Source: Phycisphaerales bacterium (lineage in GTDB: Bacteria; Planctomycetota; Phycisphaerae; Phycisphaerales; UBA1924). Taken from it: a stretch of 33,471 nt of DNA. Below are positions 20,256-30,018 of this stretch, in pieces (position 1 is the stretch's first letter; each line of letters opens with the position of its first letter). The stretch is taken from assembly GCA_011053195.1 (NCBI GenBank), contig DRKT01000238.1:1-33471 (forward strand). The letters run 5' to 3'. The position numbers and the translations under genes were made by a program. The notes below the pieces were generated by a model. That model had not been told where the DNA came from. It saw only the letters and a program-made list of their open reading frames with translations, and did no database searches.

Positions 20256-21074
20256 ATGAGAACCACATTGCATCGGGCCTTCACCCTGATCGAGCTGCTG
20301 GTCGTGATCGCGATCATCGCCCTGCTGATCGGCATTTTGCTGCCGGCGCTGGGCAAGGCGCGACAGGCAAGCCGGCGAGCGGTGGACCTATCCAACCAGA
20401 GGCAGATCGGGGTCGCCATGATGTTCTACGGCGACGACTTCAAGGAGTTCGTCCCCCGCGAGAGTGTCTTCCGCCCGGGTGAGAACATCACCCAGCCCGA
20501 CCGTCCCTCGTGGTCGATCGCCCTGCGCCCCTATCTCGATGATTCATATGAACCACTATACGGCAATATCAGAGACCGGGGTGACGGCTTCGAACGGGCG
20601 GAGTATTACCACGACCCGAGCCGACCCCCGGACGGGCACACCCTGCACTATGTCGTCAATGGTTATTCATTCTTCGAGAAGGGCCGGGTCAACAACCGCG
20701 GCGCTCGGGACGTGGATATCCGCAAACCCGCCAGGCAGTTGTTCTTCGTGCGCCACCCGTCGGATGCGATCTATCTGACCAATCTCTCGGGCGACCTCAA
20801 CGGCGGCTTCCTGCGCGATGTCGAGGATGTCATCCAAAGCTCACCAGGTTTCGAAGATGCCGCGATGGCGCAGATGTACGACATCTGGCAACGAAGCCAC
20901 GTCGGCGAGGGCTCCGGACAGATCCGTGTTGCACCGGAGTGGTACGGCGTGGGACCCAACTGCCTCTTTTTCGACGGACACGCCGCCCTGAAAAAAGCCG
21001 ACGAGGTCCGCGATGTCAACACATGGGACGACGGCGACTACGCCTATCTGAAAAATCTGTCCGGCGGGCGCTAA
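20256..21074 (+). CDS. Prepilin-type N-terminal cleavage/methylation domain protein (planctomycete pseudopilin-like)
   Basis: From ATG 20256: MRTTLHRAFTLIELLVVIAIIALLIGILLPALGKARQASRRAVDLSNQRQIGVAMMFYGDD...NCLFFDGHAALK. Confidence 0.88.
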   Translation: MRTTLHRAFTLIELLVVIAIIALLIGILLPALGKARQASRRAVDLSNQRQIGVAMMFYGDDFKEFVPRESVFRPGENITQPDRPSWSIALRPYLDDSYEPLYGNIRDRGDGFERAEYYHDPSRPPDGHTLHYVVNGYSFFEKGRVNNRGARDVDIRKPARQLFFVRHPSDAIYLTNLSGDLNGGFLRDVEDVIQSSPGFEDAAMAQMYDIWQRSHVGEGSGQIRVAPEWYGVGPNCLFFDGHAALKKADEVRDVNTWDDGDYAYLKNLSGGR

Positions 21075-22111
21075 GAGGCGAGCAGACCGACCGCATCGGA
21101 AATCGCTCGGGCCGACTGTTCCACTGCATCGTCCGTGATGTGCAGGTGCAGCACCGCGCGCACACCCTGCGGACTCTCCGCGAGCATGCGCACGCGATCA
21201 TCCAATGCCCGGCAGAACTCCGCCGCGGTTCCGAGACTCGGATCGATACCGAAATACACCATGTTTGTCTCGATGCGCGAGGCATCAACCGTCAGGCCCG
21301 GAACATCGGCGATGGCCTCGGCGAGCATCCTCGCCCGACGGTGGTCGTCGGCGATCCGTGTGCGGTGGTGGTCGAGCGCGTAGCTCGCAGCAGCCGCCAG
21401 CATCCCCGCCTGACGCATCGAGCCGCCCACCATCTTGCGCACGCGTCTGGCCCGGTTGATCGTCATGGCATCGCCAACCAGCGCCGAACCAACAGGACAC
21501 CCGAGCCCCTTGCTGAAACAGACGCTCACGGTGTCGGCGCAGCGGGCATACTCCGCCGGCTCGATGCCCGACTTGGCGCAGGCGTTCCAGAGCCTGGCGC
21601 CATCCATGTGCACGCGCAGGCCGAGCGATTTCGATTGGTCGTGGACCTCGCAGAGTTGCCCAACGGGCCAGACGGCTCCCCCGCCGCGGTTGTGCGTGTT
21701 CTCAACCGTGACCAGGCTCGTGCGCGGGAAGTGCTCGTTGTCGCTGCGAACCCGGCGGGCAACATCCTCGCCCGTCAAGAAGCCTCGCTCGCCCCGCGTG
21801 AAACTCAACGAACAGCCCGAGATCGCGGCGAACCCGGCAGCCTCGTAGCAGTAAATATGACATCCCTGATCGCAAATGATTTCTTCGCCCGGGTTTGTCT
21901 GACTGCGCACGGCGAGCAGGTTCGCCATCGTTCCGGAAGGAACAAAGACCGCTGCCTCTTTCCCGAGCAAAGCCGCGACCTTGGCTTCCAGATTGCGCAC
22001 GCTCGGATCGCCCTCGAGCACATCATCGCCGAGCGGAGCGGCATTCATGGCCTGGCGCATCTCGGGCGTAGGCTGGGTGACGGTATCCGATCTCAGATCA
22101 ATGGCATCCAT
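21071..22111 (-). CDS. ltaE: Low-specificity L-threonine aldolase / beta-eliminating lyase
   Basis: From ATG 22111: MDAIDLRSDTVTQPTPEMRQAMNAAPLGDDVLEGDPSVRNLEAKVAALLGKEAAVFVPSGTMANL...SVCFSKGLGCPVGSALVG (PLP lysine region). Confidence 0.9.
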   Translation of the reverse strand: MDAIDLRSDTVTQPTPEMRQAMNAAPLGDDVLEGDPSVRNLEAKVAALLGKEAAVFVPSGTMANLLAVRSQTNPGEEIICDQGCHIYCYEAAGFAAISGCSLSFTRGERGFLTGEDVARRVRSDNEHFPRTSLVTVENTHNRGGGAVWPVGQLCEVHDQSKSLGLRVHMDGARLWNACAKSGIEPAEYARCADTVSVCFSKGLGCPVGSALVGDAMTINRARRVRKMVGGSMRQAGMLAAAASYALDHHRTRIADDHRRARMLAEAIADVPGLTVDASRIETNMVYFGIDPSLGTAAEFCRALDDRVRMLAESPQGVRAVLHLHITDDAVEQSARAISDAVGLLAS

Positions 22112-22151
22112 GCCGGCATGGTACAGCGCGCCGAGCGGTCGGCGTGGCTTG

Positions 22152-23630
22152 CTACAGTTCACCCTTGCTGACGACAGCAGGCCCGCGCGTGGTCGAATCC
22201 GCTGGTATTTTCGCATCCGCCGGGGTCAGGTCGAGCCTTCGGGTCATCATGACAAAGCCGATCGCACCGGCCAACACCAACGCCAAGCACAGCAGCAGCA
22301 CATACGGGCCGAACGAATCGTCCAACGCATCGAGCCGGTTGTAGAGCGCCACCGCAGCCGCCGGCCCGATCAGCCCTCGCACACCGGTGAGCGTGACGTG
22401 GACTCCCATGTATTCCGATGCTCGCTGCCGCGGCGCAAAGTCGTGATGACCGAGCTGCCACGCAAGCATCCCACCGGACATGCCGATCCCCTTGAGCACC
22501 GCTGCGACGTACAAAAGCCACTTGATGTGCAACTCAGTCGCCAAGAAGAGCAGCACAATCAGCGCAACAAAGACCCAGCTGTGCACCGATCGGAATCGCA
22601 CGACATGCACACGATCGAGCAGCCGGGCCCACGCCGGGATCATGAATGGGATCATCGCCATGGGCAGTGTGCTGGCCAGCAGGATGCCCTCGAAGTAGCC
22701 CACGCCGAAGCGGTCGCGCAGGATGATCGGGATCAGGGGCATGACCATGAGGTTGCCGATGCCCATGAGAAATTGGTTGACCTGGTACGCACCGAAGCGC
22801 CGGTCTTCGAGCAGCAGCCGGACGACGCCGAGCGGGTTCAACGTCGGCCCCGTGCGCTCGGCGGTTGATTCTCGCTCATCGCGGAGCATGCGCTTGTGCC
22901 GACGGACCCGCAGCGTCGAGAGCACCGCCACCCCCGCTGCCCCGCACACCACACACACCACGACATAGGCGCGGAACACACCGATCGGATCAAGACCGAG
23001 ACGCTCAAGGCTCAGCCTCGGGTCGATCAGTCCGAGCCGATCGCCCATGAGTGTCCCGAGCGTCAGCCCGAAGGTCGAAAGGATCAGCGTCTGCACCGTC
23101 GAGAACTTGCCCGCGATTCGGGCGCGGATGGCCCTTGGATAGTTCGCCCGCCAGATCGTCGTACGGATCGCGACAAACCCGGACCAACAAACCCAGATCC
23201 CGATAACGATCGCGCACAGCATCGCCAGACCCACCGGCGAACGAGGCACGAACGCGAGCAGGAGCACCAACCCAAGCAGCACACTCTGGACACCGACGAT
23301 GAACCGGATCTTGTGCCGACCCTGCACCGCCCGGGCCCAGATGAAGTTGATGATGTTGGCAAACGCCGGGGCCGCGGCGATCAACGCGACCGCATAATTC
23401 AGAAGATCGGCACGAACCACACCATCGAAGGCGATGCGCACCACAATCCCGAGGATCGCACCGTCAAAGGCGGCCCGACCGACGGCAAAGAGCGCGGTCC
23501 CCGGCAGCTCCCGGCTGTAATTGCGCCGAACAGACGCGGGCATCGCATCGGGACGGAACGAATCCGTCGCCCGCCGCGCAGCGCGCACCGGAAGACCCAA
23601 CGCCCGGAATGTGGAAGGTTCACGGCCCAT
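22152..23630 (-). CDS. MFS-type transporter
   Basis: From ATG 23630 (MGREPSTFRALG): about 490 aa with many hydrophobic segments; MFS-like layout. Confidence 0.75.
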   Translation of the reverse strand: MGREPSTFRALGLPVRAARRATDSFRPDAMPASVRRNYSRELPGTALFAVGRAAFDGAILGIVVRIAFDGVVRADLLNYAVALIAAAPAFANIINFIWARAVQGRHKIRFIVGVQSVLLGLVLLLAFVPRSPVGLAMLCAIVIGIWVCWSGFVAIRTTIWRANYPRAIRARIAGKFSTVQTLILSTFGLTLGTLMGDRLGLIDPRLSLERLGLDPIGVFRAYVVVCVVCGAAGVAVLSTLRVRRHKRMLRDERESTAERTGPTLNPLGVVRLLLEDRRFGAYQVNQFLMGIGNLMVMPLIPIILRDRFGVGYFEGILLASTLPMAMIPFMIPAWARLLDRVHVVRFRSVHSWVFVALIVLLFLATELHIKWLLYVAAVLKGIGMSGGMLAWQLGHHDFAPRQRASEYMGVHVTLTGVRGLIGPAAAVALYNRLDALDDSFGPYVLLLCLALVLAGAIGFVMMTRRLDLTPADAKIPADSTTRGPAVVSKGEL

Positions 23631-23680
23631 GACGGAAGCAAGCGTACACACGCCGGTCTGTGGAACGCATACGATCCGCC

Positions 23681-24508
23681 ATGACCGATCACCGCGACTA
23701 TTTACTCGGAACGGATGCCGCTGAGGAACTCAGGCTCGGCACCCAGCACCGGCTCTGGGCGGAATCCGCGGTCGCGATCTGGGAGCGCGCCGGCATCCGT
23801 GTCGGGTCGCGCGTGCTCGACCTCGGCTCCGGCCCCGGGTTCGCGGCCTTGGACATCGCCCAGCTTGTCGGACCCGAAGGTCGTGTGCTCGGCATCGAGG
23901 GCAACGAGGGCTTTGCCCAGAGCTTTCGACGCCGGGCCGAGGCGCTGGGCACACCATGGGCCAAGGTCATCACCGGCGACCTGCACGAACTTTCCAACCT
24001 GCTCGAGTCCGAGCACGAACCCTTCGACGTGGCCTACTCGCGCTGGGTGCCCTGCTTTCTCGCCGACCCGGCTTCGGTCGTCCGGCAGGCCGCCGAGGCA
24101 CTCAAGCCCGGCGGTCGGCTCGCGATTCAGGACTACTTCGGCTACACCGGCATGTGCCTCGCGCCGCGCCGGCCGATCTTCGAGCGCATCGTGCAGGCGA
24201 TGGGCGAGCTCTGGAACGAGACGGGCAACCTCGATGTCATGGGCGACATGCCCCGCTTCATCCGCAACGCGGGATTGGAGATGATCGACTTCCGGATGGT
24301 CCACCGGATCGCGCGCCCCAGCGATCCGATCTGGGATTGGCCCTCGATTTTCTGGCCGAACTTTTTGCCGCGCGTCGTCGAGGCCGGCAGGCTCTCACAG
24401 GCCGAGATGGATGAGTTCATGGCCGTGTGGACCGAAGCGAGCCAAGACCCGGACACGTTCATGATGCTGCCGCCCGTGTTCGAGGCGGTGGCGATCAAGC
24501 CGGAGTAA
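23681..24508 (+). CDS. Class I SAM-dependent methyltransferase
   Basis: From ATG 23681; GSRVLDLGSGPGFAALDIAQLVGPEGRVLGIEGNEGF...PFDVAYSRWVPCFLADPASVVRQAAEALKPGGRLAIQDYF. Confidence 0.87.
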   Translation: MTDHRDYLLGTDAAEELRLGTQHRLWAESAVAIWERAGIRVGSRVLDLGSGPGFAALDIAQLVGPEGRVLGIEGNEGFAQSFRRRAEALGTPWAKVITGDLHELSNLLESEHEPFDVAYSRWVPCFLADPASVVRQAAEALKPGGRLAIQDYFGYTGMCLAPRRPIFERIVQAMGELWNETGNLDVMGDMPRFIRNAGLEMIDFRMVHRIARPSDPIWDWPSIFWPNFLPRVVEAGRLSQAEMDEFMAVWTEASQDPDTFMMLPPVFEAVAIKPE

Positions 24509-24535
24509 AAAACTCGATCCATCACCAGCAACCAA

Positions 24536-24559
24536 GCCGAGGGATTGCAATCCCTCGGC
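24536..24559. repeat. Perfect 24-bp palindrome upstream of lepA
   Basis: GCCGAGGGATTGCAATCCCTCGGC equals its own reverse complement; can fold as a 10-bp stem with a TGCA loop. No T-tract follows. Confidence 0.9.
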
Positions 24560-24598
24560 ATCCAACCACCCCGGAACCCGGTCTACGATCCCAAGCCC

Positions 24599-26416
24599 AT
24601 GAACATCCGCAACTTCTCCATCATCGCCCACATCGACCACGGCAAGTCCACGCTCGCCGACCGCCTGCTCCAGGCGACCAAGGCCGTCTCCGACCGCGAG
24701 GCCAAGGCCCAGCTTCTGGATTCGATGGACCTCGAGCGCGAGCGGGGCATCACGATCAAGGCCTCCGCCGTCACCGTCATGCACGAGCACAAGGGCGAAC
24801 CCTACATGCTCAACTTCATCGACACCCCGGGCCATGTCGATTTCGGCTACGAAGTCAGCCGGGCGCTCAAGGCCTGCGAGGGGGCGCTGCTGGTCGTCGA
24901 TGCCGCCCAGGGCGTGCAGGCCCAGACCGTCGTCAACGCCTATCTCGCCATCGAGCAGGACCTCGAGATCGTCCCCGTACTCAACAAGATCGATCTGCCC
25001 GGCGCCAGGCCGGACGAGATCGCCATGGAGGTCGAGCAGGTGCTGGGATTCGCCGCCGAGGACTGCATCCTCTGCTCGGCCAAAACAGGGCAGGGCATCC
25101 CGGAACTCCTCGACGCCATCTGCGAACGCTTCCCCGCACCCCGCAAACCCGAAACCGATAAAACCCGGGCACTCATTTTCGATGCGGTCTATGACGACTA
25201 TCGCGGCGTCATCGTCTACTGCCGGGTCTTCGATGGCTCGCTCAAGGTCGGCGACAAGATCCGCATGATGGGGCTCGGCCGCGTCTTCCACATCACCGAA
25301 CTCGGCAAGTACCCCCCCAAGCCGCAAAAAGTAAAGGAGGTCGGCGTCGGCGAGACGTGCTACCTCGTCGCTGCGATCAAGACTCTCGGCGATGTCCGCG
25401 TGGGCGACACCATCACACTCGACAACGACCCCGCCGAACAGGCACTCGAAGGCTACGAGCCCCCGAACCAGATGGTCTTCTGCGACTTCTACCCCGCGAC
25501 CAACTCCGAAAAGAAAAGCAACGACTTTGAAACCCTCCGCGAGGCCATGGAAAAACTCAGCCTCAACGACGCCTCGTTCACCTTCCAGACCGTCCACTCC
25601 GAGGCGCTCGGATTCGGCTACCGCTGCGGCTTCCTCGGCCTGCTCCACATGGACATCATCCAAGAACGACTCGAACGCGAGGGCAACGTCGAGATCGTCC
25701 AGACCGCCCCCACCGTCTCATACAAGGTCGATGTCCGCGGCAAAGAGGGACAGACCGAGGAGATCGAGGTCCACAACCCAGCCGACCTGCCCGACATGGG
25801 CTCCGTCCTGGCCATCAAGGAACCCATCTGCCGCGTCGAGATCATGTGCCCCAAGCAATACATCGGCGACGTGATGAAACTCGCCCTGGACCGCCGGGGC
25901 ATCTTCACCAACCAGATGTTCGTCTCCGATGCGCGCGACATGCTCACCTTCGAGATCCCCCTCGCCGAGCTTATCTATGATTTCTATGACAAACTGAAAG
26001 GACTCACCGCCGGCTACGGCACCATGGACTACGAGGTCACCGAATACCGCCCGGACAACCTCGCACGCGTCGATGTGCTCATCAACGGCGACATCGTCGA
26101 GGCGCTCTCCGTCATCGTCCACAAAGACAAGGCCGAGCAGCGAGGCCGAAACCTGCTCATCAGGCTCAAAAAACAGATCCCCCGCCACCAGTTCGAGATT
26201 CCGCTGCAGTGCGCCATCGGCGGCAAAATCATCGCTCGCGAAACCATCAAGGGATTCCGCAAAAACGTCACCGCCAAATGCTACGGCGGCGACATCACCA
26301 GAAAGCGCAAACTCCTCGAAAAACAGAAAAAGGGCAAGGCCCGCATGAAAACCATAGGCTCCGTCAGCATCCCGCAGGAAGCCTTCATGGCCGTGCTGGA
26401 TGTGGGGGATGAATAA
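24599..26416 (+). CDS. lepA: Elongation factor 4 (LepA GTPase)
   Basis: From ATG 24599: MNIRNFSIIAHIDHGKSTLADRLL, DTPGHVDFGYEVSR, NKIDLPGA, C-terminal KARMKTIGSVSIPQEAFMAVL. Confidence 0.96.
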   Translation: MNIRNFSIIAHIDHGKSTLADRLLQATKAVSDREAKAQLLDSMDLERERGITIKASAVTVMHEHKGEPYMLNFIDTPGHVDFGYEVSRALKACEGALLVVDAAQGVQAQTVVNAYLAIEQDLEIVPVLNKIDLPGARPDEIAMEVEQVLGFAAEDCILCSAKTGQGIPELLDAICERFPAPRKPETDKTRALIFDAVYDDYRGVIVYCRVFDGSLKVGDKIRMMGLGRVFHITELGKYPPKPQKVKEVGVGETCYLVAAIKTLGDVRVGDTITLDNDPAEQALEGYEPPNQMVFCDFYPATNSEKKSNDFETLREAMEKLSLNDASFTFQTVHSEALGFGYRCGFLGLLHMDIIQERLEREGNVEIVQTAPTVSYKVDVRGKEGQTEEIEVHNPADLPDMGSVLAIKEPICRVEIMCPKQYIGDVMKLALDRRGIFTNQMFVSDARDMLTFEIPLAELIYDFYDKLKGLTAGYGTMDYEVTEYRPDNLARVDVLINGDIVEALSVIVHKDKAEQRGRNLLIRLKKQIPRHQFEIPLQCAIGGKIIARETIKGFRKNVTAKCYGGDITRKRKLLEKQKKGKARMKTIGSVSIPQEAFMAVLDVGDE

Positions 26417-26426
26417 GGAACCCCGA

Positions 26427-27023
26427 TCAGTCCGCCTGTTTCCGCTTCAATACGAAAATCATCGGATCACCCGACGGTTTGCCGTCGCGATCAAGGCTCG
26501 ACCACACCTCATGCAGCGTATTGTCATCAACCATGACGAGCTTCAGACTCCCCATGTAGTGGTCGTGGCTCTCGCGTAGGTTGGAAACCGAATCAATACG
26601 AAAATCAAAGCCCGGAACATCCGGCATCTGCGTCATCCCATCGGCAACCATCCGGGGCTGATTCCCGGCGGCACAATAGTGTGTGCAGACAACCGTATCC
26701 CCACCATCAAGATGGTAAAGATTGGTCATCTCATGTGCTTCGCCCGGAAACATGATCTCTCGGACTGCTGAGCCCGCAGCGGTGACAGTGAACACCGATG
26801 CCGGCATCATCTTCCCATCTTCGCCTTGCATCTCCCACTCGCCGGCAAGTGAACTGAGCACCCCGAGCACCTCCGCGTCCGCGTCGGGTGAATCAGGCTG
26901 TCGGACCACCCCGGCATCGCTACCCCGGTGATAGTGCCCGCCATGATGGGCATGGCATCCAGTCAGAGACATCAAGACTGCGGTGGTAAACAGTGTTCCG
27001 TTCTTGAGGGTCGTGGTGGTCAC
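26427..27023 (-). CDS. DUF1579-like lipoprotein
   Basis: 198 aa; lipobox LMSLTGC; LSSLAGEWEMQGEDG...LYHLDGGDTVVCTHYCAAGNQPRM...EVWSSLDRDGKP. Confidence 0.6.
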   Translation of the reverse strand: MTTTTLKNGTLFTTAVLMSLTGCHAHHGGHYHRGSDAGVVRQPDSPDADAEVLGVLSSLAGEWEMQGEDGKMMPASVFTVTAAGSAVREIMFPGEAHEMTNLYHLDGGDTVVCTHYCAAGNQPRMVADGMTQMPDVPGFDFRIDSVSNLRESHDHYMGSLKLVMVDDNTLHEVWSSLDRDGKPSGDPMIFVLKRKQAD

Positions 27024-27177
27024 CGAGAGATCTCCTGTTTGGAATGCGGATCGACGATCCGGACACTATACCAACTTTCGAATGACCAGATGCACACCGA
27101 CCGATCAAACTGGAAAAGACGCAAGAAATTGAAATCCAGTTCACGGAACGTGAGAGAACGCTCGGCGATATCCGTTC

Positions 27178-27915
27178 TCAATCCAACCTCGCCCCCTTGC
27201 CCCTGTAATACGCTGCAAGATCCGTCCGCTCGGGCTTGGCGAATTTCTTGGCCATCCGTTCGGACCAGCCCTCGATGGTCTTGGCGCCGCGCTGCTTGAG
27301 GTATTGACAATACTGCTCATCATACTCCGACATGATGTTGAGCAGCTTGTCATCATCCGGATACCGATCCTCGAACAGCACCGCCTCGACGGGAAGCCTC
27401 GGGCGCTTTGAAGGCTGCTCGTCCGGCACGCCGACGCACAGCCCGAAAAGCGGGTAGACACCCTCGGGCAGGTCCAGCAGCTCGTCGACCTCGCTGGTCC
27501 TCGTGCGCAACCCCCCGATGTAGCAGATGCCATAGCCCATCGCCTCGAAGGCGATCACCGTTTTCTCGGCCATGAGCGCGGTGTCGATGATCGAGACCAT
27601 AAAGGCTTCGAGGCGTGTGTCGTAGGTCAGGCCGTCACGCTCGCACGCGAGCCGGTGCCGGCGGGTGTCGGCGAGAAAGACCAGAAACGCCCCGGCCTCG
27701 GCGACGTACCTTTGCGGACCACACAGCTCGGCGAGCCTCTCCCGCTTCCGGTGGTCCTTGACGACAATCACGCTCGTCGGCTGGACCGATGAGCTCGTCG
27801 AGGCCATCTGCCCCGCCTCCACCGCGGCTCGGATCGCCGAGTCCGGCACGGGCTCGGGCTTGTACCGGCGAATGGATCGGTGCGAGCGGAGCAGTTCGAG
27901 TGTGGGGCTATTCAT
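27178..27915 (-). CDS. NfsA-like nitroreductase family protein
   Basis: From ATG 27915: SPTLELLRSHRSIRRYKPEPVPDSAIRAAVEAGQMASTSSSVQPTSVIVVKD...GICYIGGLRT...YPLFGLCVGVPDE. Confidence 0.88.
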   Translation of the reverse strand: MNSPTLELLRSHRSIRRYKPEPVPDSAIRAAVEAGQMASTSSSVQPTSVIVVKDHRKRERLAELCGPQRYVAEAGAFLVFLADTRRHRLACERDGLTYDTRLEAFMVSIIDTALMAEKTVIAFEAMGYGICYIGGLRTRTSEVDELLDLPEGVYPLFGLCVGVPDEQPSKRPRLPVEAVLFEDRYPDDDKLLNIMSEYDEQYCQYLKQRGAKTIEGWSERMAKKFAKPERTDLAAYYRGKGARLD

Positions 27916-27978
27916 GCACAAGCATAGTTTCCTCCGATGATCCGGGCAGAGCCCGAGTCAATCGGCAACACTACACAC

Positions 27979-29445
27979 ATGGACCGCACCGCCGATGCAG
28001 ATCGACAGCAGGCCGACGCACGCGCGGCCCTTGTGCTGCTGTCGATCATCATCATCTTCATCACGATGTATCCGTTCGGATTCGTGCGCACATGGGATGT
28101 CTACTTCAAAGACCTGCGCAACGCGGTACGAGATCCGTTCGATCTGCTGCTCGCGCTGCACCTGATCCCCTCGGTGCTGGCGATATGGCTGGCCCGGGTG
28201 GCCTTCCCACGCCGGCGGTGGCTCACCCTCGGGCTTGCGATCGCGGGGCTGCTTGTGGTGCTCGAACTCGTTCAGGCGGGCGTCGCCTATCGGCACGCTC
28301 GCGTGGGCGACCTGCTCGTCCAGTGGGTTGGCCTGTGGCTCGGGATGCTCACATTCCCCATCGCGAAGGCTGTCATGCGCCCGATCTGGCGATTCCGCCG
28401 GACGATCATCGCGCTCGGACTGCTCGGATGGACGCTCGGAGCGGCTGCGATCTCCATCGAGGGCCAACTCGGCTACCAACTCAAAGACTGGGATGAATCA
28501 TTCCCGTTTCTCATCGGAGATGAATACCACGGCCATCGCCAATGGTCCGGCGTGGTCCACCACGTCGGCGCCTACGCCACAAGCCTCGATGACATCCAGA
28601 CCCAGATCCTCTTCAACACACCCATGAACTCCATCGAGGGCATCGCGCTCCGGCGATCCCTCGGACCGGGTCTGCTCTATGACTTCACAAAGGGCTACGA
28701 CCCCCTGGGCACCATCGACCTGCCACTCGAACACAAGCACGCTGTGCGCACCGAGGCGGGGCTCGATCTGACCCAAGGCGGCCGGGCCAAGTCCGCTCAC
28801 CGACCGGACGAGCTCACGCGCGCGGTCATGGCCTCGGGCGGCATCACGATCGAGGTCCAATGCACACCCGCCACCTCCACCATCACCGGCCCCGCCCGCG
28901 TCGTCTCCAACTCCAAGGGACTCGACATGCGCAACATCACACTCGGCCAGCAGGGCACCGATGCCATCGTCCGCGTGCGCACGCCCCGCTCCGGCCCCAA
29001 CGCCACCAAATTCGAAACCACGTGGCCCGATGTCTTCCACGCCAATCAGCGCGTCCACATCATCCTCACCTCCGTCGGCGGGCAGATCTGGTTCTGGGTT
29101 GATGGTCAGCTCCGCGGCTTTCGCGCCCACTTCAGCCACCCCGGCGACTGGCTCAAACTGCGCACAGACTTTGGCGATCCCATCGCCGGTCTCGTTTTCT
29201 TCGGCCCGATCGCCCTGCTCGCCACCCGGCTCTTTCGGCGACCCATCCCCGGTGTTCTGGTGTCGATCGCACTGGCAGTCGGGGTCTATGCCGCCGCCGC
29301 GACGACCGCGCACCTCATGCACCGCCGGCCGCCCGTGGCCCTGCTCTGGATTGCGATCGGCGGGATTGCGGTCGGTCTTGGTGTCGGGCTCTGGATCGGC
29401 CGATATGGTCGCAGGGCGGCGGACTCATCCCCGACAACGCCCTGA
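27979..29445 (+). CDS. VanZ-like membrane protein with LamG/concanavalin-like insert
   Basis: From ATG 27979: VLLSIIIIFITMYPFGF...LDLLLALHLIPS...ELVQAGVAYRHARVGDLLVQWVGLWLG (VanZ-like); central soluble region ITIEVQCTPATSTITGPARVVSNSKGLDMRNITLGQQGTDAIVRVRTP...VHIILTSVGGQIWFWVDGQ; then C-terminal TMs. Confidence 0.7.
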   Translation: MDRTADADRQQADARAALVLLSIIIIFITMYPFGFVRTWDVYFKDLRNAVRDPFDLLLALHLIPSVLAIWLARVAFPRRRWLTLGLAIAGLLVVLELVQAGVAYRHARVGDLLVQWVGLWLGMLTFPIAKAVMRPIWRFRRTIIALGLLGWTLGAAAISIEGQLGYQLKDWDESFPFLIGDEYHGHRQWSGVVHHVGAYATSLDDIQTQILFNTPMNSIEGIALRRSLGPGLLYDFTKGYDPLGTIDLPLEHKHAVRTEAGLDLTQGGRAKSAHRPDELTRAVMASGGITIEVQCTPATSTITGPARVVSNSKGLDMRNITLGQQGTDAIVRVRTPRSGPNATKFETTWPDVFHANQRVHIILTSVGGQIWFWVDGQLRGFRAHFSHPGDWLKLRTDFGDPIAGLVFFGPIALLATRLFRRPIPGVLVSIALAVGVYAAAATTAHLMHRRPPVALLWIAIGGIAVGLGVGLWIGRYGRRAADSSPTTP

Positions 29446-29460
29446 GCAGGAGTCAGGTTC

Positions 29461-30018
29461 GTGCCTTCACCGATCGCCCATGGTTCGCTCGCACTCCCCG
29501 CGTGGTTGCTGATGCAACGCGGGGTGCTGCCGCCGATATCGAAGATTCGCCGAGCGGTGCTCGTGCTGTGGCTCCTGTTCGCCACCGTCGCCCCCGATGC
29601 CGACATCGCCATCAGTTGGGTCCGAACGGGCGATCCGTTCCGGGACCACGGCTCATACGCCCACTCCCTGCTCATCGCGCCCATCTTCGGCGTGCTCTTC
29701 GCCGGGATTTGGATCATGGTTCAAAGGGGCACCGATGTCCGACGGGCGTGGGCGGTTGGAACCTCGCTCTATGCCCTGCACATCGTCATGGACTGGATGA
29801 CCATCGGCTCGCGCGGCGTGGCCATGTTCTGGCCTGTCCTGAGCGATCGCTTTGTCGCCCCGTTCGGCATCTTCGCCGGTGTCGAGCACAGCCAGTGGCA
29901 GCGCTGGGACCTGCACCTGATCATGCTCGCCAACGAAACCCTCTTTCTGCTCGGTGTCTGGTGCCTGACCACGCTGATTCGTCGCCGATATGCGCAGCAG
30001 GGGCGATTCCTTGGATAA
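29461..30018 (+). CDS. DUF457/YdjM-like metal-dependent hydrolase family membrane protein
   Basis: 185 aa, GTG start; MPSPIAHGSLALPAWLL...VAPDADIAI...HGSYAHSLLIAPIFG...LYALHIVMDWMT. Confidence 0.65.
   Translation: MPSPIAHGSLALPAWLLMQRGVLPPISKIRRAVLVLWLLFATVAPDADIAISWVRTGDPFRDHGSYAHSLLIAPIFGVLFAGIWIMVQRGTDVRRAWAVGTSLYALHIVMDWMTIGSRGVAMFWPVLSDRFVAPFGIFAGVEHSQWQRWDLHLIMLANETLFLLGVWCLTTLIRRRYAQQGRFLG

Noticed and set aside
24395-25663. 422-aa minus-strand ORF antisense to lepA
   Set aside because: lepA is unambiguous on the plus strand. The antisense product (EVAEDHLVRGLVAFECLFGGVVVE...) shows only mirror-frame composition.
27020-27310. 96-aa minus ORF between the nitroreductase and the DUF1579-like gene
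   Set aside because: Overlaps the nitroreductase 3' end in another frame and has no recognisable motif.
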